From: Spirochaetales bacterium
GTDB taxonomy: Bacteria > Spirochaetota > Spirochaetia > Sphaerochaetales > Sphaerochaetaceae
Assembly (NCBI GenBank): GCA_017475725.1
Contig: JAFVFA010000062.1
Location: forward strand, 1-8,398
Length of the DNA: 8,398 nt
Reading direction: 5' to 3'
Shown here: positions 1 through 5,606 of the stretch, piece by piece
How positions within the stretch are numbered: position 1 is the stretch's first letter
How the letters are laid out: each line of letters starts with the position of its first letter
Notes under the pieces: generated by a model
Databases searched by the model: none
Told to the model about the DNA's origin: nothing
The model's input: only the letters and a program-made list of their open reading frames with translations
Made by a program: the position numbers and the translations under genes

Positions 1-716
1 GGAATTATGATCAGCTTCGTAAAGACAGCCCAGAAGATCTTCTTGCCGTATTTCCTCAGGAAACCGAACTCGAATGTGGCACCCAAGGCTATCATTGACA
101 GTGGGGTGGCAAGAGAGCTCAGCTTGGCTATTATGCCCGTCATGATCCAGTTCGGGATCCTGATGCCGCAAAGATTGAGGCCAAGGCCGATGAGGCTGGC
201 CAGGACAAGCGGGTTCGTGACAATCTTGAGCAGAAGCTTGGGCAGAATGGTGGCCTTTCCCGTGTACCTCTCGAAGATGAAGGCTGAGAAGATGTTGTTC
301 AGAGGCAGGATCACTATGGCGACGACGGCTGTGATGCCTATTCTGTCAGCTCCGCAAAGGCTCTGGGCGATCGGGATCCCCAGAAGTGCATAGTTCGACT
401 TGTAGATCCCCTGGATCATCACAGGGATCTGGTCCTTCTCCTTGATGAATCGTGGGATGATCAGACACAGGATCAGAAAGGTTCCCACCAGGGAGAATGC
501 CACAACCAGAATCGGCATAAGCTCGACATCCCTCTTGAGGTCCGCCTTGTACAGCGTCTCTGCACACATGGTGGAGAGGAAGAACCTGAACACTATGATG
601 TTCAACTCCTTTGCGGCCGGCCTGCTCAGGATGCTCCTTCTCTGGAAGAAGTAGCCCAGGGCCATGAAGAACATGATCGGGGCGATCGCTATTGCCGATA
701 TCTTGATGACTTCCAT
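1..716 (-). CDS. AEC (auxin efflux carrier) family permease, C-terminus outside window
   Basis: This is an inner-membrane secondary carrier; relatives export or import small organic acids or amino acids, and the substrate here cannot be read from sequence. The frame is open for 238 codons from the ATG at 716 to the left edge. The product starts MEVIKISAIAIAPIMFFMAL and is a chain of hydrophobic helices. A family signature lies mid-protein, IQGIYKSNYALLGIPIA (about residues 114-130), and PLSMIALGATF (about 206-216) opens the second half. AEC proteins usually have 300-320 residues, so roughly 70 are missing at the C-terminus. The start lies 2 bases after the stop of the UMP kinase gene, and a GGAG lies 8 bases upstream inside that gene, so the two are probably co-transcribed and translationally coupled. 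Family call is firm; substrate unknown. Confidence 0.88.
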   Translation of the reverse strand, partial: MEVIKISAIAIAPIMFFMALGYFFQRRSILSRPAAKELNIIVFRFFLSTMCAETLYKADLKRDVELMPILVVAFSLVGTFLILCLIIPRFIKEKDQIPVMIQGIYKSNYALLGIPIAQSLCGADRIGITAVVAIVILPLNNIFSAFIFERYTGKATILPKLLLKIVTNPLVLASLIGLGLNLCGIRIPNWIMTGIIAKLSSLATPLSMIALGATFEFGFLRKYGKKIFWAVFTKLIII

Positions 717-718
717 TG

Positions 719-1420
719 TCAGTCTCCGATGACCGTGCCCTCGAAAGGTTCCTTGTTCAGGATGGAAAGGGTGTTCGCAGTGTTCCTTCCATCTGCGCAG
801 ATGACTCTGATTCCGGCCTCCTGTGCAAGCTTCGAGGCTATCGGGTCGAACGGTGCGTTCTTGCCGGGTACCCACTCGTCTCCGACCATTCTGCGGAAGT
901 CGGCCCAGGAGATGGTGTCGATCGGCTTTGCGTCCGGGTTCTTCCTCGGGTCGTCGGTGTAGACCTTCGCTATGTTGGACAGGTTGATGACCTTGGTTGC
1001 GCCGAATCTCTTTGCAAGGTAGACAGCGTCTGTGTCAGTCGAGAAGCCGGGCTTCCAGCCTCCGGCAACAAGGATGCGGCCAGAGAAGCTGACGGACTCG
1101 TCAGTGGGGTTCGTCACCACCGGGTCCTTGCACAGTGGGCCGAAGATGGCCTTCACCAGCTCCGCATTGATGTGGGTGGCCTTGATCCCTATCCAGTCCT
1201 GGGCGTTCGCATCCTGCTCAGCCGGATCTGAAACAACGGCTCTGTAGGCCTGCTGATAGACCCTGGCCGGTGCTCCACCGCCGCAGACGAAGATGAGCTT
1301 GTCCTCCGGGTTCTCCGAAAGGTATTCCCTGATCTTCGCGAGGAACGCTGAAAGGAACTCGCTGTTGACTCCGTCCGGAGCTATTATCGAACCGCCTACT
1401 GAAAGAACTGAAATCCTCAT
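719..1420 (-). CDS. Archaeal-type UMP kinase (amino acid kinase fold)
   Basis: Predicted cytosolic enzyme that phosphorylates UMP to UDP with ATP. The 233-residue product begins MRISVLSVGGS, with the nucleotide-binding GGS at 9-11 and a second glycine loop, CGGGAPAR, at 47-54. A UMP-site-like block WIGIKATHINAELVK (76-90) is followed by GGWKPGFSTDTDA (120-132), KVYTDDPRKNPDAKPI (152-167) and GKNAPFDPIASK (186-197). These align better in my memory with archaeal UMP kinases (opening MRIVFDIGGSVL) than with bacterial PyrH (KLSGEAL). An earlier in-frame ATG at 1426 abuts the AAAGGAG with no spacer; the ATG at 1420 has a 6-base spacer and matches the family start, so I chose it. It lies 43 bases after the dehydrogenase gene and 2 bases before the permease. 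Another nucleotide or carbamate kinase activity is possible but less likely. Confidence 0.85.
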   Translation of the reverse strand: MRISVLSVGGSIIAPDGVNSEFLSAFLAKIREYLSENPEDKLIFVCGGGAPARVYQQAYRAVVSDPAEQDANAQDWIGIKATHINAELVKAIFGPLCKDPVVTNPTDESVSFSGRILVAGGWKPGFSTDTDAVYLAKRFGATKVINLSNIAKVYTDDPRKNPDAKPIDTISWADFRRMVGDEWVPGKNAPFDPIASKLAQEAGIRVICADGRNTANTLSILNKEPFEGTVIGD

Positions 1421-1423
1421 GTC

Positions 1424-1433
1424 CATCTCCTTT
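1424..1433 (-). promoter_or_regulatory. Ribosome binding site deciding the UMP kinase start
   Basis: AAAGGAG (1433 to 1427 on the minus strand) touches an ATG at 1426 and is followed, 6 bases after its GGAG, by a second in-frame ATG at 1420. The normal spacing and the family-like N-terminus MRISVLSVGGS both favour 1420. Confidence 0.7.
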
Positions 1434-1463
1434 GCCTTAACCTACGTGATTCTATCTGTTACT

Positions 1464-2267
1464 TCAACCAATGTAAATCGATTTGACCAGCCATGTCACC
1501 AATCTGGAGGGGAGAATCCTGGCCAGTAGGGCAATGGCCTTGTACTCGAAACCAACTGCGACATTGACGGGAGGGTTCCTCCTGAAAGCAAGCTTCAGGA
1601 ACACGTTTGCAACGGAATTCGCGGGCCTGCCGGTCTGCTCGTCATGTGCCATATGTGCAACGGAGTCCTGACACTGTTTGATATATGGAGAATTTTCAGG
1701 TTCATCGCTGGTTCGGGCCTTTGTGAACCCTGTTTTCGTGTCTCCCGGCTCGACAATGGTGACATTTACCCCAAATTGACCTGCCTCCATTCGCAGGGCA
1801 CGGCTGTAGGCCTCAAGCGCATACTTGGAAGAGCTGTAGTGGCTCTGGTACGGGATTGATATGAAACCTGCCACCGAACCGGTTATCAGAACAAGGGATC
1901 TGCTGTTTCTGCGAAGAAGGGGAAGGAAGACCCTGTTCACATTGAGGACGCCGAAGTAGTTGGTCTCCATCTGGGCCCTTGCACGGTCGGAAGGCGTCAT
2001 CTCCGCAGAACCGCTTACACCGAAGCCGGCGCAATGGATTATGATCCCCAACTCGGGAATGCCTGCAGCGGCCTTCTCTATGGATCTCTCATCTGTCACA
2101 TCCATCTCCACGGGGTGGATGTTCGGGTTTTCGGTCTTCCCTGGATGCCTTGAGGCTGCATAGACCTGGAATCCGTTCATTGCGAAGAGGTCCGCGGTCT
2201 CCTTTCCTATCCCGCTTGAAGCGCCTGTCACAAGGACAGACTTCACATAAGGGCAGTTTTTCTTCAT
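1464..2267 (-). CDS. Short-chain dehydrogenase/reductase (SDR family)
   Basis: NAD(P)-dependent oxidoreductase of the classical SDR family, 267 residues; the substrate is unknown. The Rossmann nucleotide loop TGASSGIG is at 14-21. Asp56 in EMDVTD contacts adenine in the family. HCAG (78-81) replaces the usual NNAG. The catalytic set is present: Asn103, Ser131 in LITGS, Tyr144 and Lys148 in YSSSK. A PGDTKTGF stretch (174-181) follows the usual PG turn. The hydrophobic C-terminal tail (about 245-266, ILPSRLVTWLVKSIYI) could rest against the membrane, as in some lipid- or steroid-type SDRs. An in-frame TAG (2277-2279) lies four codons before the ATG at 2267, so the start cannot be further upstream. 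No SD is visible before it. The first gene of a likely three-gene leftward transcript. Confidence 0.9.
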   Translation of the reverse strand: MKKNCPYVKSVLVTGASSGIGKETADLFAMNGFQVYAASRHPGKTENPNIHPVEMDVTDERSIEKAAAGIPELGIIIHCAGFGVSGSAEMTPSDRARAQMETNYFGVLNVNRVFLPLLRRNSRSLVLITGSVAGFISIPYQSHYSSSKYALEAYSRALRMEAGQFGVNVTIVEPGDTKTGFTKARTSDEPENSPYIKQCQDSVAHMAHDEQTGRPANSVANVFLKLAFRRNPPVNVAVGFEYKAIALLARILPSRLVTWLVKSIYIG

Positions 2268-2273
2268 GGGTGG

Positions 2274-2279
2274 ATTCTA
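2274..2279 (-). promoter_or_regulatory. Possible -10 element just before the SDR start
   Basis: TAGAAT on the minus strand ends 6 bases before the SDR ATG. If used, the transcript would start at or next to the ATG, fitting the lack of an SD. No good -35 box is seen 16-18 bases further upstream (the best is TTTCCC), so this is weak. Confidence 0.25.
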
Positions 2280-2297
2280 CACCATTTCAGCCTTTGG

Positions 2298-2345
2298 GGA
2301 AAGCAAACCCCTGCATGGCACAGGCGAATGCAGGGGAGGTTTTTT
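2298..2345. terminator. Bidirectional hairpin terminator between ssb and the SDR gene
   Basis: A perfect 9-bp stem, CCCCTGCAT (2308-2316) with ATGCAGGGG (2328-2336), has an 11-base loop. Read leftward it is followed by TTTGCTTTCC, suitable for ending ssb. Read rightward it is followed by AGG and six Ts (2340-2345). No rightward gene ends here, so ending ssb is the natural role. Confidence 0.7.
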
Positions 2346-2420
2346 CTGATGTTGTTGATAGGTGGAATGATCAGTGATTTGGAAAGAGACACCGTCAGAC
2401 CCTATCCGTCGGTTTCCGGA

Positions 2421-3005
2421 TCAGAAGGAATCGTCGCAGGAGTCCTCCTCTTCCTTCTCCTCTGCAGCAGGACATTCATCGTCCACTGGGATGCTGTCCT
2501 CAACCATCTCTGCGGTCTGCTCTGCTATCCTCTCTGCATCGTTGTCTTCCGGCACTGTCTGAGCCTGCTGCTCCAGTCTCTTGGCTTCCGACTCGGCTTC
2601 AAGGTCAAGCTCCCTCATGTCGGCAGATGCGATGGGCACACCCTGAAGTCTCTCCAGTGTGGGGATCTCCTGTTTCTCCGTGACCTTCTTTGGCTGGACC
2701 TCGATGTGCTCCGCCTGGATGAAGATCTTCTCTGAATTGGTGTACTTGTTCACGTACTGCTTCAGCTTCCCCACCACACGTATCCCTCTGCCTTTCTTCA
2801 GCCGGTACATGCAGCCCTCAGCCGCAGCCCCGTAGACCTGGATTGTGAAGAACGACGTCTCCGGGATCCACCTCTGTTCCTTGTCCGAGAAGCGGTAGCG
2901 GTTGTTCGCTATTCCGATCTTGCACATGGATGAGCCTTCAGGGCCCATCCTCTCAGGGTCCCTTGTCAGAAGACCTTCGATAAGGACTGTGTTCAGATTG
3001 TTCAT
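2421..3005 (-). CDS. ssb: Single-stranded DNA-binding protein
   Basis: Binds and protects single-stranded DNA during replication, repair and recombination. The 194-residue product has an OB-fold domain at about 1-106, with NTVLIEGLLTRDPE at the start, IANNRYRF (32-39), ETSFFTIQVYG (49-59) and KGRGIRVVGKLKQ (71-83). A linker rich in E, Q and A (about 107-175) leads to an acidic tail, EEKEEEDSCDDSF. This ends in Phe like the partner-binding SSB tip (DDDIPF in E. coli), though IP is replaced. The open frame extends upstream to an ATG at 3086, but those 27 residues are unlike SSB and have no SD. The ATG at 3005 has AAAGGAG with a 6-base spacer and matches the family start. It is flanked by terminators on both sides, so it is probably monocistronic with a structured leader. 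Confidence 0.93.
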   Translation of the reverse strand: MNNLNTVLIEGLLTRDPERMGPEGSSMCKIGIANNRYRFSDKEQRWIPETSFFTIQVYGAAAEGCMYRLKKGRGIRVVGKLKQYVNKYTNSEKIFIQAEHIEVQPKKVTEKQEIPTLERLQGVPIASADMRELDLEAESEAKRLEQQAQTVPEDNDAERIAEQTAEMVEDSIPVDDECPAAEEKEEEDSCDDSF

Positions 3006-3090
3006 TGACGACTCCTTTGAAGGAGGGGAGCGTCGGGGTGGACCTCCACAAGGCACCTTTTCCGTTGGGCTCTTGCCCCCTTCCATAGGG
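3006..3090 (-). promoter_or_regulatory. Structured ssb leader with an SD-hiding hairpin
   Basis: Three small stems are visible on the leftward strand: GGGC-AAGA-GCCC (3067-3078), GTGG/CCAC (3038-3049), and CTCCTT/AAGGAG (3012-3025), which contains the SD AAAGGAG. An upstream GGAGG (3043-3047) can pair with the same CCTCC (3022-3026), so two mutually exclusive folds are possible, one of which frees the SD. The pairings are seen in the sequence; any regulatory role is inferred. Confidence 0.45.
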
Positions 3091-3131
3091 CCTATACGGC
3101 GAAAAAGTCGAAAAGATTAAGATTTTTTCCG
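3091..3131 (-). repeat. 41-base intergenic repeat, copy 1 (upstream of ssb)
   Basis: Read leftward, this block matches 4440-4480 of the plus strand at 39 of 41 positions without gaps. It holds GGAAAAAATCTTAATCTTTT, then a 3-base variable spot (CGA here), then CTTTTTCGCCGTATAGG. It ends 85 bases before the ssb start. It may contain a promoter, with TATAGG as a -10, but has no good -35. Confidence 0.85.
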
Positions 3132-3204
3132 GCTCCGATTCTGAAAACGCCTGATAACTCAATGTGGAACAAAGGAATAAAAAATTTGAAGTTTTTTTTG
3201 GCGA

Positions 3205-3256
3205 GGCAAAGAAAAGACCCGTGCAGTGAACTTCGACCAGTCCACAACCACGGGTC
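3205..3256 (-). terminator. Hairpin terminator after trxA
   Basis: Read leftward, GACCCGTG (3256-3249) pairs perfectly with CACGGGTC (3223-3216) across 25 bases that can fold further (GTGGAC with GTTCAC). TTTTCTTTGCC follows directly. It starts 29 bases after the trxA stop. Confidence 0.75.
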
Positions 3257-3285
3257 CCCTGAATCTCGGAGTCACGTCCTCATCA

Positions 3286-3606
3286 TCAGATGTTGTCCTT
3301 TATGAATGCCTCCAGAACCGCCATGTTGGCTCCACCAACGCGCTGTGCTACAGCCTTTCCATCCTTGAAGATGATCATAGTCGGGATGCTGCTGACATTG
3401 AAGGACTCTGCAATCTCCGGATTCTCGTCGACATCGACCTTTCCGACCTTGATCGTCCCTTCATACTTGGTTGCAATCTGTGAGATGATCGGACCCACCA
3501 TTCTGCACGGCCCGCACCATGGTGCCCAGAAATCAACGAAGACCGGAATCTTGCTCTCTAACACTTCCTGCTGGAAGTTTGAACTGCCAAGGGTCACTTC
3601 ACTCAT
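3286..3606 (-). CDS. trxA: Thioredoxin
   Basis: Cytosolic thiol-disulfide reductant, normally recharged by thioredoxin reductase (not in this window). The 106-residue product is the usual length for a single thioredoxin domain. FVDFWAPWCGPCRM holds the redox pair Cys31 and Cys34, Asp25 is the buried acid, and SIPTM carries the cis-proline Pro76. The C-terminal glycine pair is at 91-92. The open frame begins 9 codons earlier at 3633, but the ATG at 3606 has a strong AGGAGG 6 bases upstream and matches the family start. Anti-SD bases CTCC sit 3 bases before this GGAG (3613-3623) and could form a small hairpin. A terminator follows the gene, so it is likely transcribed alone. Confidence 0.96.
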   Translation of the reverse strand: MSEVTLGSSNFQQEVLESKIPVFVDFWAPWCGPCRMVGPIISQIATKYEGTIKVGKVDVDENPEIAESFNVSSIPTMIIFKDGKAVAQRVGGANMAVLEAFIKDNI

Positions 3607-3767
3607 TATTTCCTCCTGTGGAGTACGGCTCATATGCCCGCCCCAATATCTTTCTCAATCCAATAATAATGACGGTCCGATGAAAAGGAAAGGGCTAAAT
3701 TGAAACTTAAGGAAAGTCTATAAAAATAAAATATTTTTTCATGGATTCTAATGGTTCCAACAGTAGA

Positions 3768-3788
3768 CCTATATAACTTCCATATAGG
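3768..3788. promoter_or_regulatory. Operator-like inverted repeat
   Basis: CCTATAT (3768-3774) and ATATAGG (3782-3788) are perfect 7-base arms around a 7-base spacer. The dyad lies 34 bases before the -35 of the rightward promoter and 162 bases before the trxA start. Its shape fits a dimeric regulator site; the regulator is unknown. Confidence 0.4.
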
Positions 3789-3822
3789 CAAAAAATTTCG
3801 TAAATCCTTGCAAAATAAGGAG

Positions 3823-3851
3823 TTGACAAAAATAGCCGGGGGTTCTATACT
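3823..3851 (+). promoter_or_regulatory. Sigma-70 promoter of the DUF5655-like gene
   Basis: TTGACA (3823-3828), a 17-base spacer and TATACT (3846-3851) make a nearly consensus promoter. Transcription should start near 3858, giving a 5' leader of about 77 bases. Confidence 0.85.
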
Positions 3852-3857
3852 TGAATC

Positions 3858-3934
3858 ATCAAGCAGGGGTACCTGAAGTTTCAAGGCATTGTAATTTCAA
3901 GGCTTGATGAAAAATTTTTTCAAGGAGGGCATAT
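3858..3934 (+). promoter_or_regulatory. Leader with three TTTCAAGG repeats and a hairpin over the SD
   Basis: TTTCAAGG occurs at 3879-3886, 3895-3902 and 3918-3925; the third runs into the SD AAGGAGG (3923-3929). CTTGA (3903-3907) can pair with TCAAG (3920-3924), reinforced by an A-run against a T-run, covering the start of the SD. A small CAGG-GGTA-CCTG hairpin lies at 3864-3875. Pairing and repeats are visible; function is inferred. Confidence 0.35.
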
Positions 3935-4318
3935 ATGTCAGGTGAAGACAAGGCAACAGCATTCTTCGGAACCCATCTGGATTCCCTGAAGGCTTTCGAA
4001 TGCCTTAAGCTTTATATAAATGACATATGTCCAGACGCTAGGATCTCCGTCCAGGGCTCTCTGCTGGTCTTCAGGACAGCAGCTGGTTTTGCATATGTTT
4101 CACTTCCTGCCACAGAGGAGGAGTCGATCCTCTTCAATCTGGCCATCACAAACAGGAAGAAGATCCAGAGCTCAAGGATTGCAAAGACTGTCAATCCTGT
4201 CCCTGGCTCAAGGTCCTATGTGTACCACATCGGTATCAGGTCTGTGGATGACATCGATTCTGAGGTGAAGGGATGGATCAGACAGTCCTATGAGTACTCC
4301 AAGCTGAATTACGCTTGA
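3935..4318 (+). CDS. DUF5655-like protein of unknown function
   Basis: A 127-residue soluble protein with no signal peptide or membrane helix. The order LLVFRTAAGFAYVSLP (43-58), then KIQSSRIAKTVNPVPG (76-91), then YHIGIRSVDDIDSEVKGWIRQSYEYSK (97-123) follows what I recall of DUF5655, where an FxxxxxFAxVSLP strand, a SPRI segment, a V.PYP turn and a C-terminal DxEVxGWIxEAY helix recur. The function of that family is not known to me. The ATG at 3935 has AAGGAGG with a 5-base spacer. It stands alone between its own strong promoter and a strong terminator, so it is probably expressed well as a single gene. Gene confidence is high; family call is moderate. Confidence 0.8.
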   Translation: MSGEDKATAFFGTHLDSLKAFECLKLYINDICPDARISVQGSLLVFRTAAGFAYVSLPATEEESILFNLAITNRKKIQSSRIAKTVNPVPGSRSYVYHIGIRSVDDIDSEVKGWIRQSYEYSKLNYA

Positions 4319-4322
4319 TTTC

Positions 4323-4337
4323 GAAAAGTCACTTTTC
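4323..4337. repeat. Short perfect palindrome GAAAAGT-C-ACTTTTC
   Basis: Seven-base arms around one C, 5 bases after the stop of the DUF5655-like gene and just ahead of its terminator. As RNA it could form a 6-bp stem with a TCA loop and help 3'-end folding. Its GC content is too low for it to be a main terminator. Confidence 0.35.
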
Positions 4338-4347
4338 TCTTGTTATT

Positions 4348-4380
4348 AAGGGGTCGCGGTTGCGGCCCCTTCCTTTTTTT
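4348..4380 (+). terminator. Strong hairpin terminator of the DUF5655-like gene
   Basis: AAGGGGTCGC (4348-4357) pairs with GCGGCCCCTT (4362-4371), one G-T pair included, around a GGTT tetraloop; seven Ts follow at 4374-4380. Confidence 0.92.
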
Positions 4381-4439
4381 CTTAAAAATTTTATTTCTTT
4401 GCGGGCTGAAAAGATATCAACGGAAAAAGGCGTTATGTA

Positions 4440-4480
4440 CGGAAAAAATCTTAATCTTTTGGGCTTTTTCGCCGTATAGG
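4440..4480 (+). repeat. 41-base intergenic repeat, copy 2 (upstream of the lipoprotein gene)
   Basis: Matches copy 1 (3091-3131, opposite strand) at 39 of 41 positions; the variable spot reads GGG here. It ends 17 bases before the lipoprotein ATG. If its TATAGG (4475-4480) were a -10, the leader would be only about 11 bases, barely leaving room for the SD. Confidence 0.85.
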
Positions 4481-4497
4481 GTTCCAGAGAGGTGTCT

Positions 4498-5463
4498 ATG
4501 AACAGAAAAGTCTTCATTGTTCTGGCCGTTATACTGGGTTTGTCCGTTGCCCTGGTGCTGTTGCTGCTTGGATGCTCGCAGGAGGTTGACGTGGGGGAGA
4601 TTGTCAACGTGTTCTCCGGGAAGGACTGCCAGTCCCCCGTGCTCGTCTCCGTCTCCACAGCCTCAAGCTCGGTCGTCAGGATAGAGTTCAGTGAGCCTGT
4701 GAGAATCTACGGGTCCTCGTTCAGCCCGTTCACAGCCAGGGCTGACGGTAAGTTCGTCTATGTGACCATGAACTCAAGCCTCCCTCCGGGGCAGAGCTCC
4801 AGCATAGGGGGCAGGGTCAAGGACTACAGCGGGAACACAACAGGATTCAGCGTGGAGGTCTGGGGCCACAATCCGCTTATTCCGCCGATTGTGATCAATG
4901 AGTTCACAACGAAGGGGACGGAGAGAAGCCCTGACAGGACCGAGCTGCTTGTGAAGGCCAACGGGAACATCAACGGCATGGTTCTTTACTGCGTAATCCC
5001 CGATGACAACGATGCAAAGGTCGTTTTCGGTGATCTGAACGTGAAGGAGAATGACCTGATTGTGGTCTGGTGGACGGAAAAACTGCCAGACAATGTCCTG
5101 GAATATGGTATTGGCACAATAAACATATGTGCCAGTACCAATTCAGGACCTTCTTCCAATAATGGGACACTGGTCTTGTGCAATACACCATCGTTAGGGG
5201 CGGGGATAATGGATGCCGTGGTCTACTCCAACTTCAGCGCAAGCCATGACGGATACGGTACAAGAGGGGCCAAGGAGAGGGCGCAATGGGTGTTGACCTC
5301 AGGCTTCTGGGAGGGTGATGCAGTGGACAGCACCACGTCCACCGCCACAAGATCAATGAGCCGTGTTCTGGAAGGCCGGGACTCCAACTGCTGCAAGGAT
5401 TGGTACGTCACCGTCACTGGCGGTTCCACCTTTGGGCTTCCCAATGATTCGGAAGCCTACTGA
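4498..5463 (+). CDS. Lipoprotein with a lamin-tail-like domain
   Basis: A 321-residue exported protein of unknown role, predicted to be lipid-anchored. A signal peptide (MNRKVF, then a hydrophobic run 5-24) ends in a lipobox LLGC with Cys26 as the modified residue. Residues about 46-122 (SPVLVSVS...RIEFSEPV...VKDYSGNTTGFSVEVWG) look like a Big-type beta-sandwich domain. From 131 the VINEFTTKG and DRTELLVKANGNI segments, then AVVYSN (240-245), RAQW (261-264) and SMSRVLEGRDSN...DWYVT...FGLPN (287-316), follow the order of lamin-tail domains (INE...ELxN...SxxR...W...TPGxPN), though diverged. Cys298 and Cys299 are adjacent. A GTG at 4492 is in frame, but the ATG at 4498 has the better-placed AGAGAGG. 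No terminator follows before prs. Lipoprotein call is firm, domain call moderate. Confidence 0.85.
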   Translation: MNRKVFIVLAVILGLSVALVLLLLGCSQEVDVGEIVNVFSGKDCQSPVLVSVSTASSSVVRIEFSEPVRIYGSSFSPFTARADGKFVYVTMNSSLPPGQSSSIGGRVKDYSGNTTGFSVEVWGHNPLIPPIVINEFTTKGTERSPDRTELLVKANGNINGMVLYCVIPDDNDAKVVFGDLNVKENDLIVVWWTEKLPDNVLEYGIGTINICASTNSGPSSNNGTLVLCNTPSLGAGIMDAVVYSNFSASHDGYGTRGAKERAQWVLTSGFWEGDAVDSTTSTATRSMSRVLEGRDSNCCKDWYVTVTGGSTFGLPNDSEAY

Positions 5464-5481
5464 AATGGGCACCCGTCCATG

Positions 5482-5510
5482 TTGAACTGCTCCATGCGTA
5501 TCAATATAAT
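5482..5510 (+). promoter_or_regulatory. Sigma-70 promoter of prs
   Basis: TTGAAC (5482-5487), a 17-base spacer and a perfect TATAAT (5505-5510). Transcription should start about 5517, giving a leader of about 90 bases. It lies 19 bases after the lipoprotein stop. Confidence 0.8.
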
Positions 5511-5515
5511 GGAGC
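5489..5515. promoter_or_regulatory. Dyad overlapping the prs promoter
   Basis: GCTCCAT (5489-5495) and ATGGAGC (5509-5515) are perfect 7-base arms with a 13-base spacer. One arm starts 1 base after the -35 and the other covers the end of the -10, as expected for a repressor operator. In read-through RNA from the lipoprotein gene it could also form a hairpin, but no T-run follows. Confidence 0.45.
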
Positions 5516-5517
5516 CA

Positions 5518-5595
5518 AGGCGGCGATCTTAAGGAAAAGAACAGCCCGCCTGAAGAAACAGGACGATGGCCTGCTGGGGTGGTAGCGAATCGTCC
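5518..5595 (+). promoter_or_regulatory. Two-hairpin prs leader
   Basis: Stem A pairs AGGCGG (5518-5523) with CCGCCT (5546-5551), starting almost at the predicted transcript start. Stem B pairs GGACGAT (5561-5567) with ATCGTCC (5589-5595) around 21 bases that can form an inner CTGC/GTAG stem. Stem B ends directly against the SD AAGGAG (5596-5601). It does not resemble a riboswitch consensus that I can recall. Confidence 0.45.
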
Positions 5596-5606
5596 AAGGA
5601 GAGCAA

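Larger units (their letters stand above)
3607..3934. other. Divergent intergenic region between trxA and the DUF5655-like gene
   Basis: This 328-base gap holds AT-rich DNA (about 3710-3800), the trxA leader, a 7-bp dyad at 3768-3788, a near-consensus rightward promoter at 3823-3851, and a leader of about 77 bases. I could not pick a trxA promoter with confidence. An 84-codon leftward open frame (3630-3884) is not convincing as a gene. Confidence 0.6.

Noticed and set aside
716..1231. 171-codon rightward open frame opposite the UMP kinase gene
   Set aside because: It is an antisense shadow of a clear family match, with no domain of its own.
3006..3086. 27-codon N-terminal extension of SSB from an ATG at 3086
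   Set aside because: It is unlike SSB, has no SD, and covers a leader full of hairpins; the ATG at 3005 has a clear SD and the family start.
3630..3884. 84-codon leftward open frame upstream of trxA
   Set aside because: It spans AT-rich promoter DNA, has no SD or recognisable domain, and overlaps the rightward promoter.
4440..4480. Sigma-28 (flagellar) promoter in the 41-base block
   Set aside because: The TAAT, 15-base, GCCGTATA match has several mismatches to TAAA-N15-GCCGATAA, so it is kept only as a weak idea within the repeat finding.
5445..5582. Open frame of about 45 codons ending KKQDDGLLGW before prs
   Set aside because: It has no ATG, GTG or TTG start and is better explained as the promoter and hairpin leader of prs, although its end is rich in Lys and Arg.
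5561..5595. tRNA-like look of the hairpin before prs (7-bp stem with a GGTGGTAGC loop)
   Set aside because: There is no anticodon arm, T arm or CCA position; only a stem-loop is supported.
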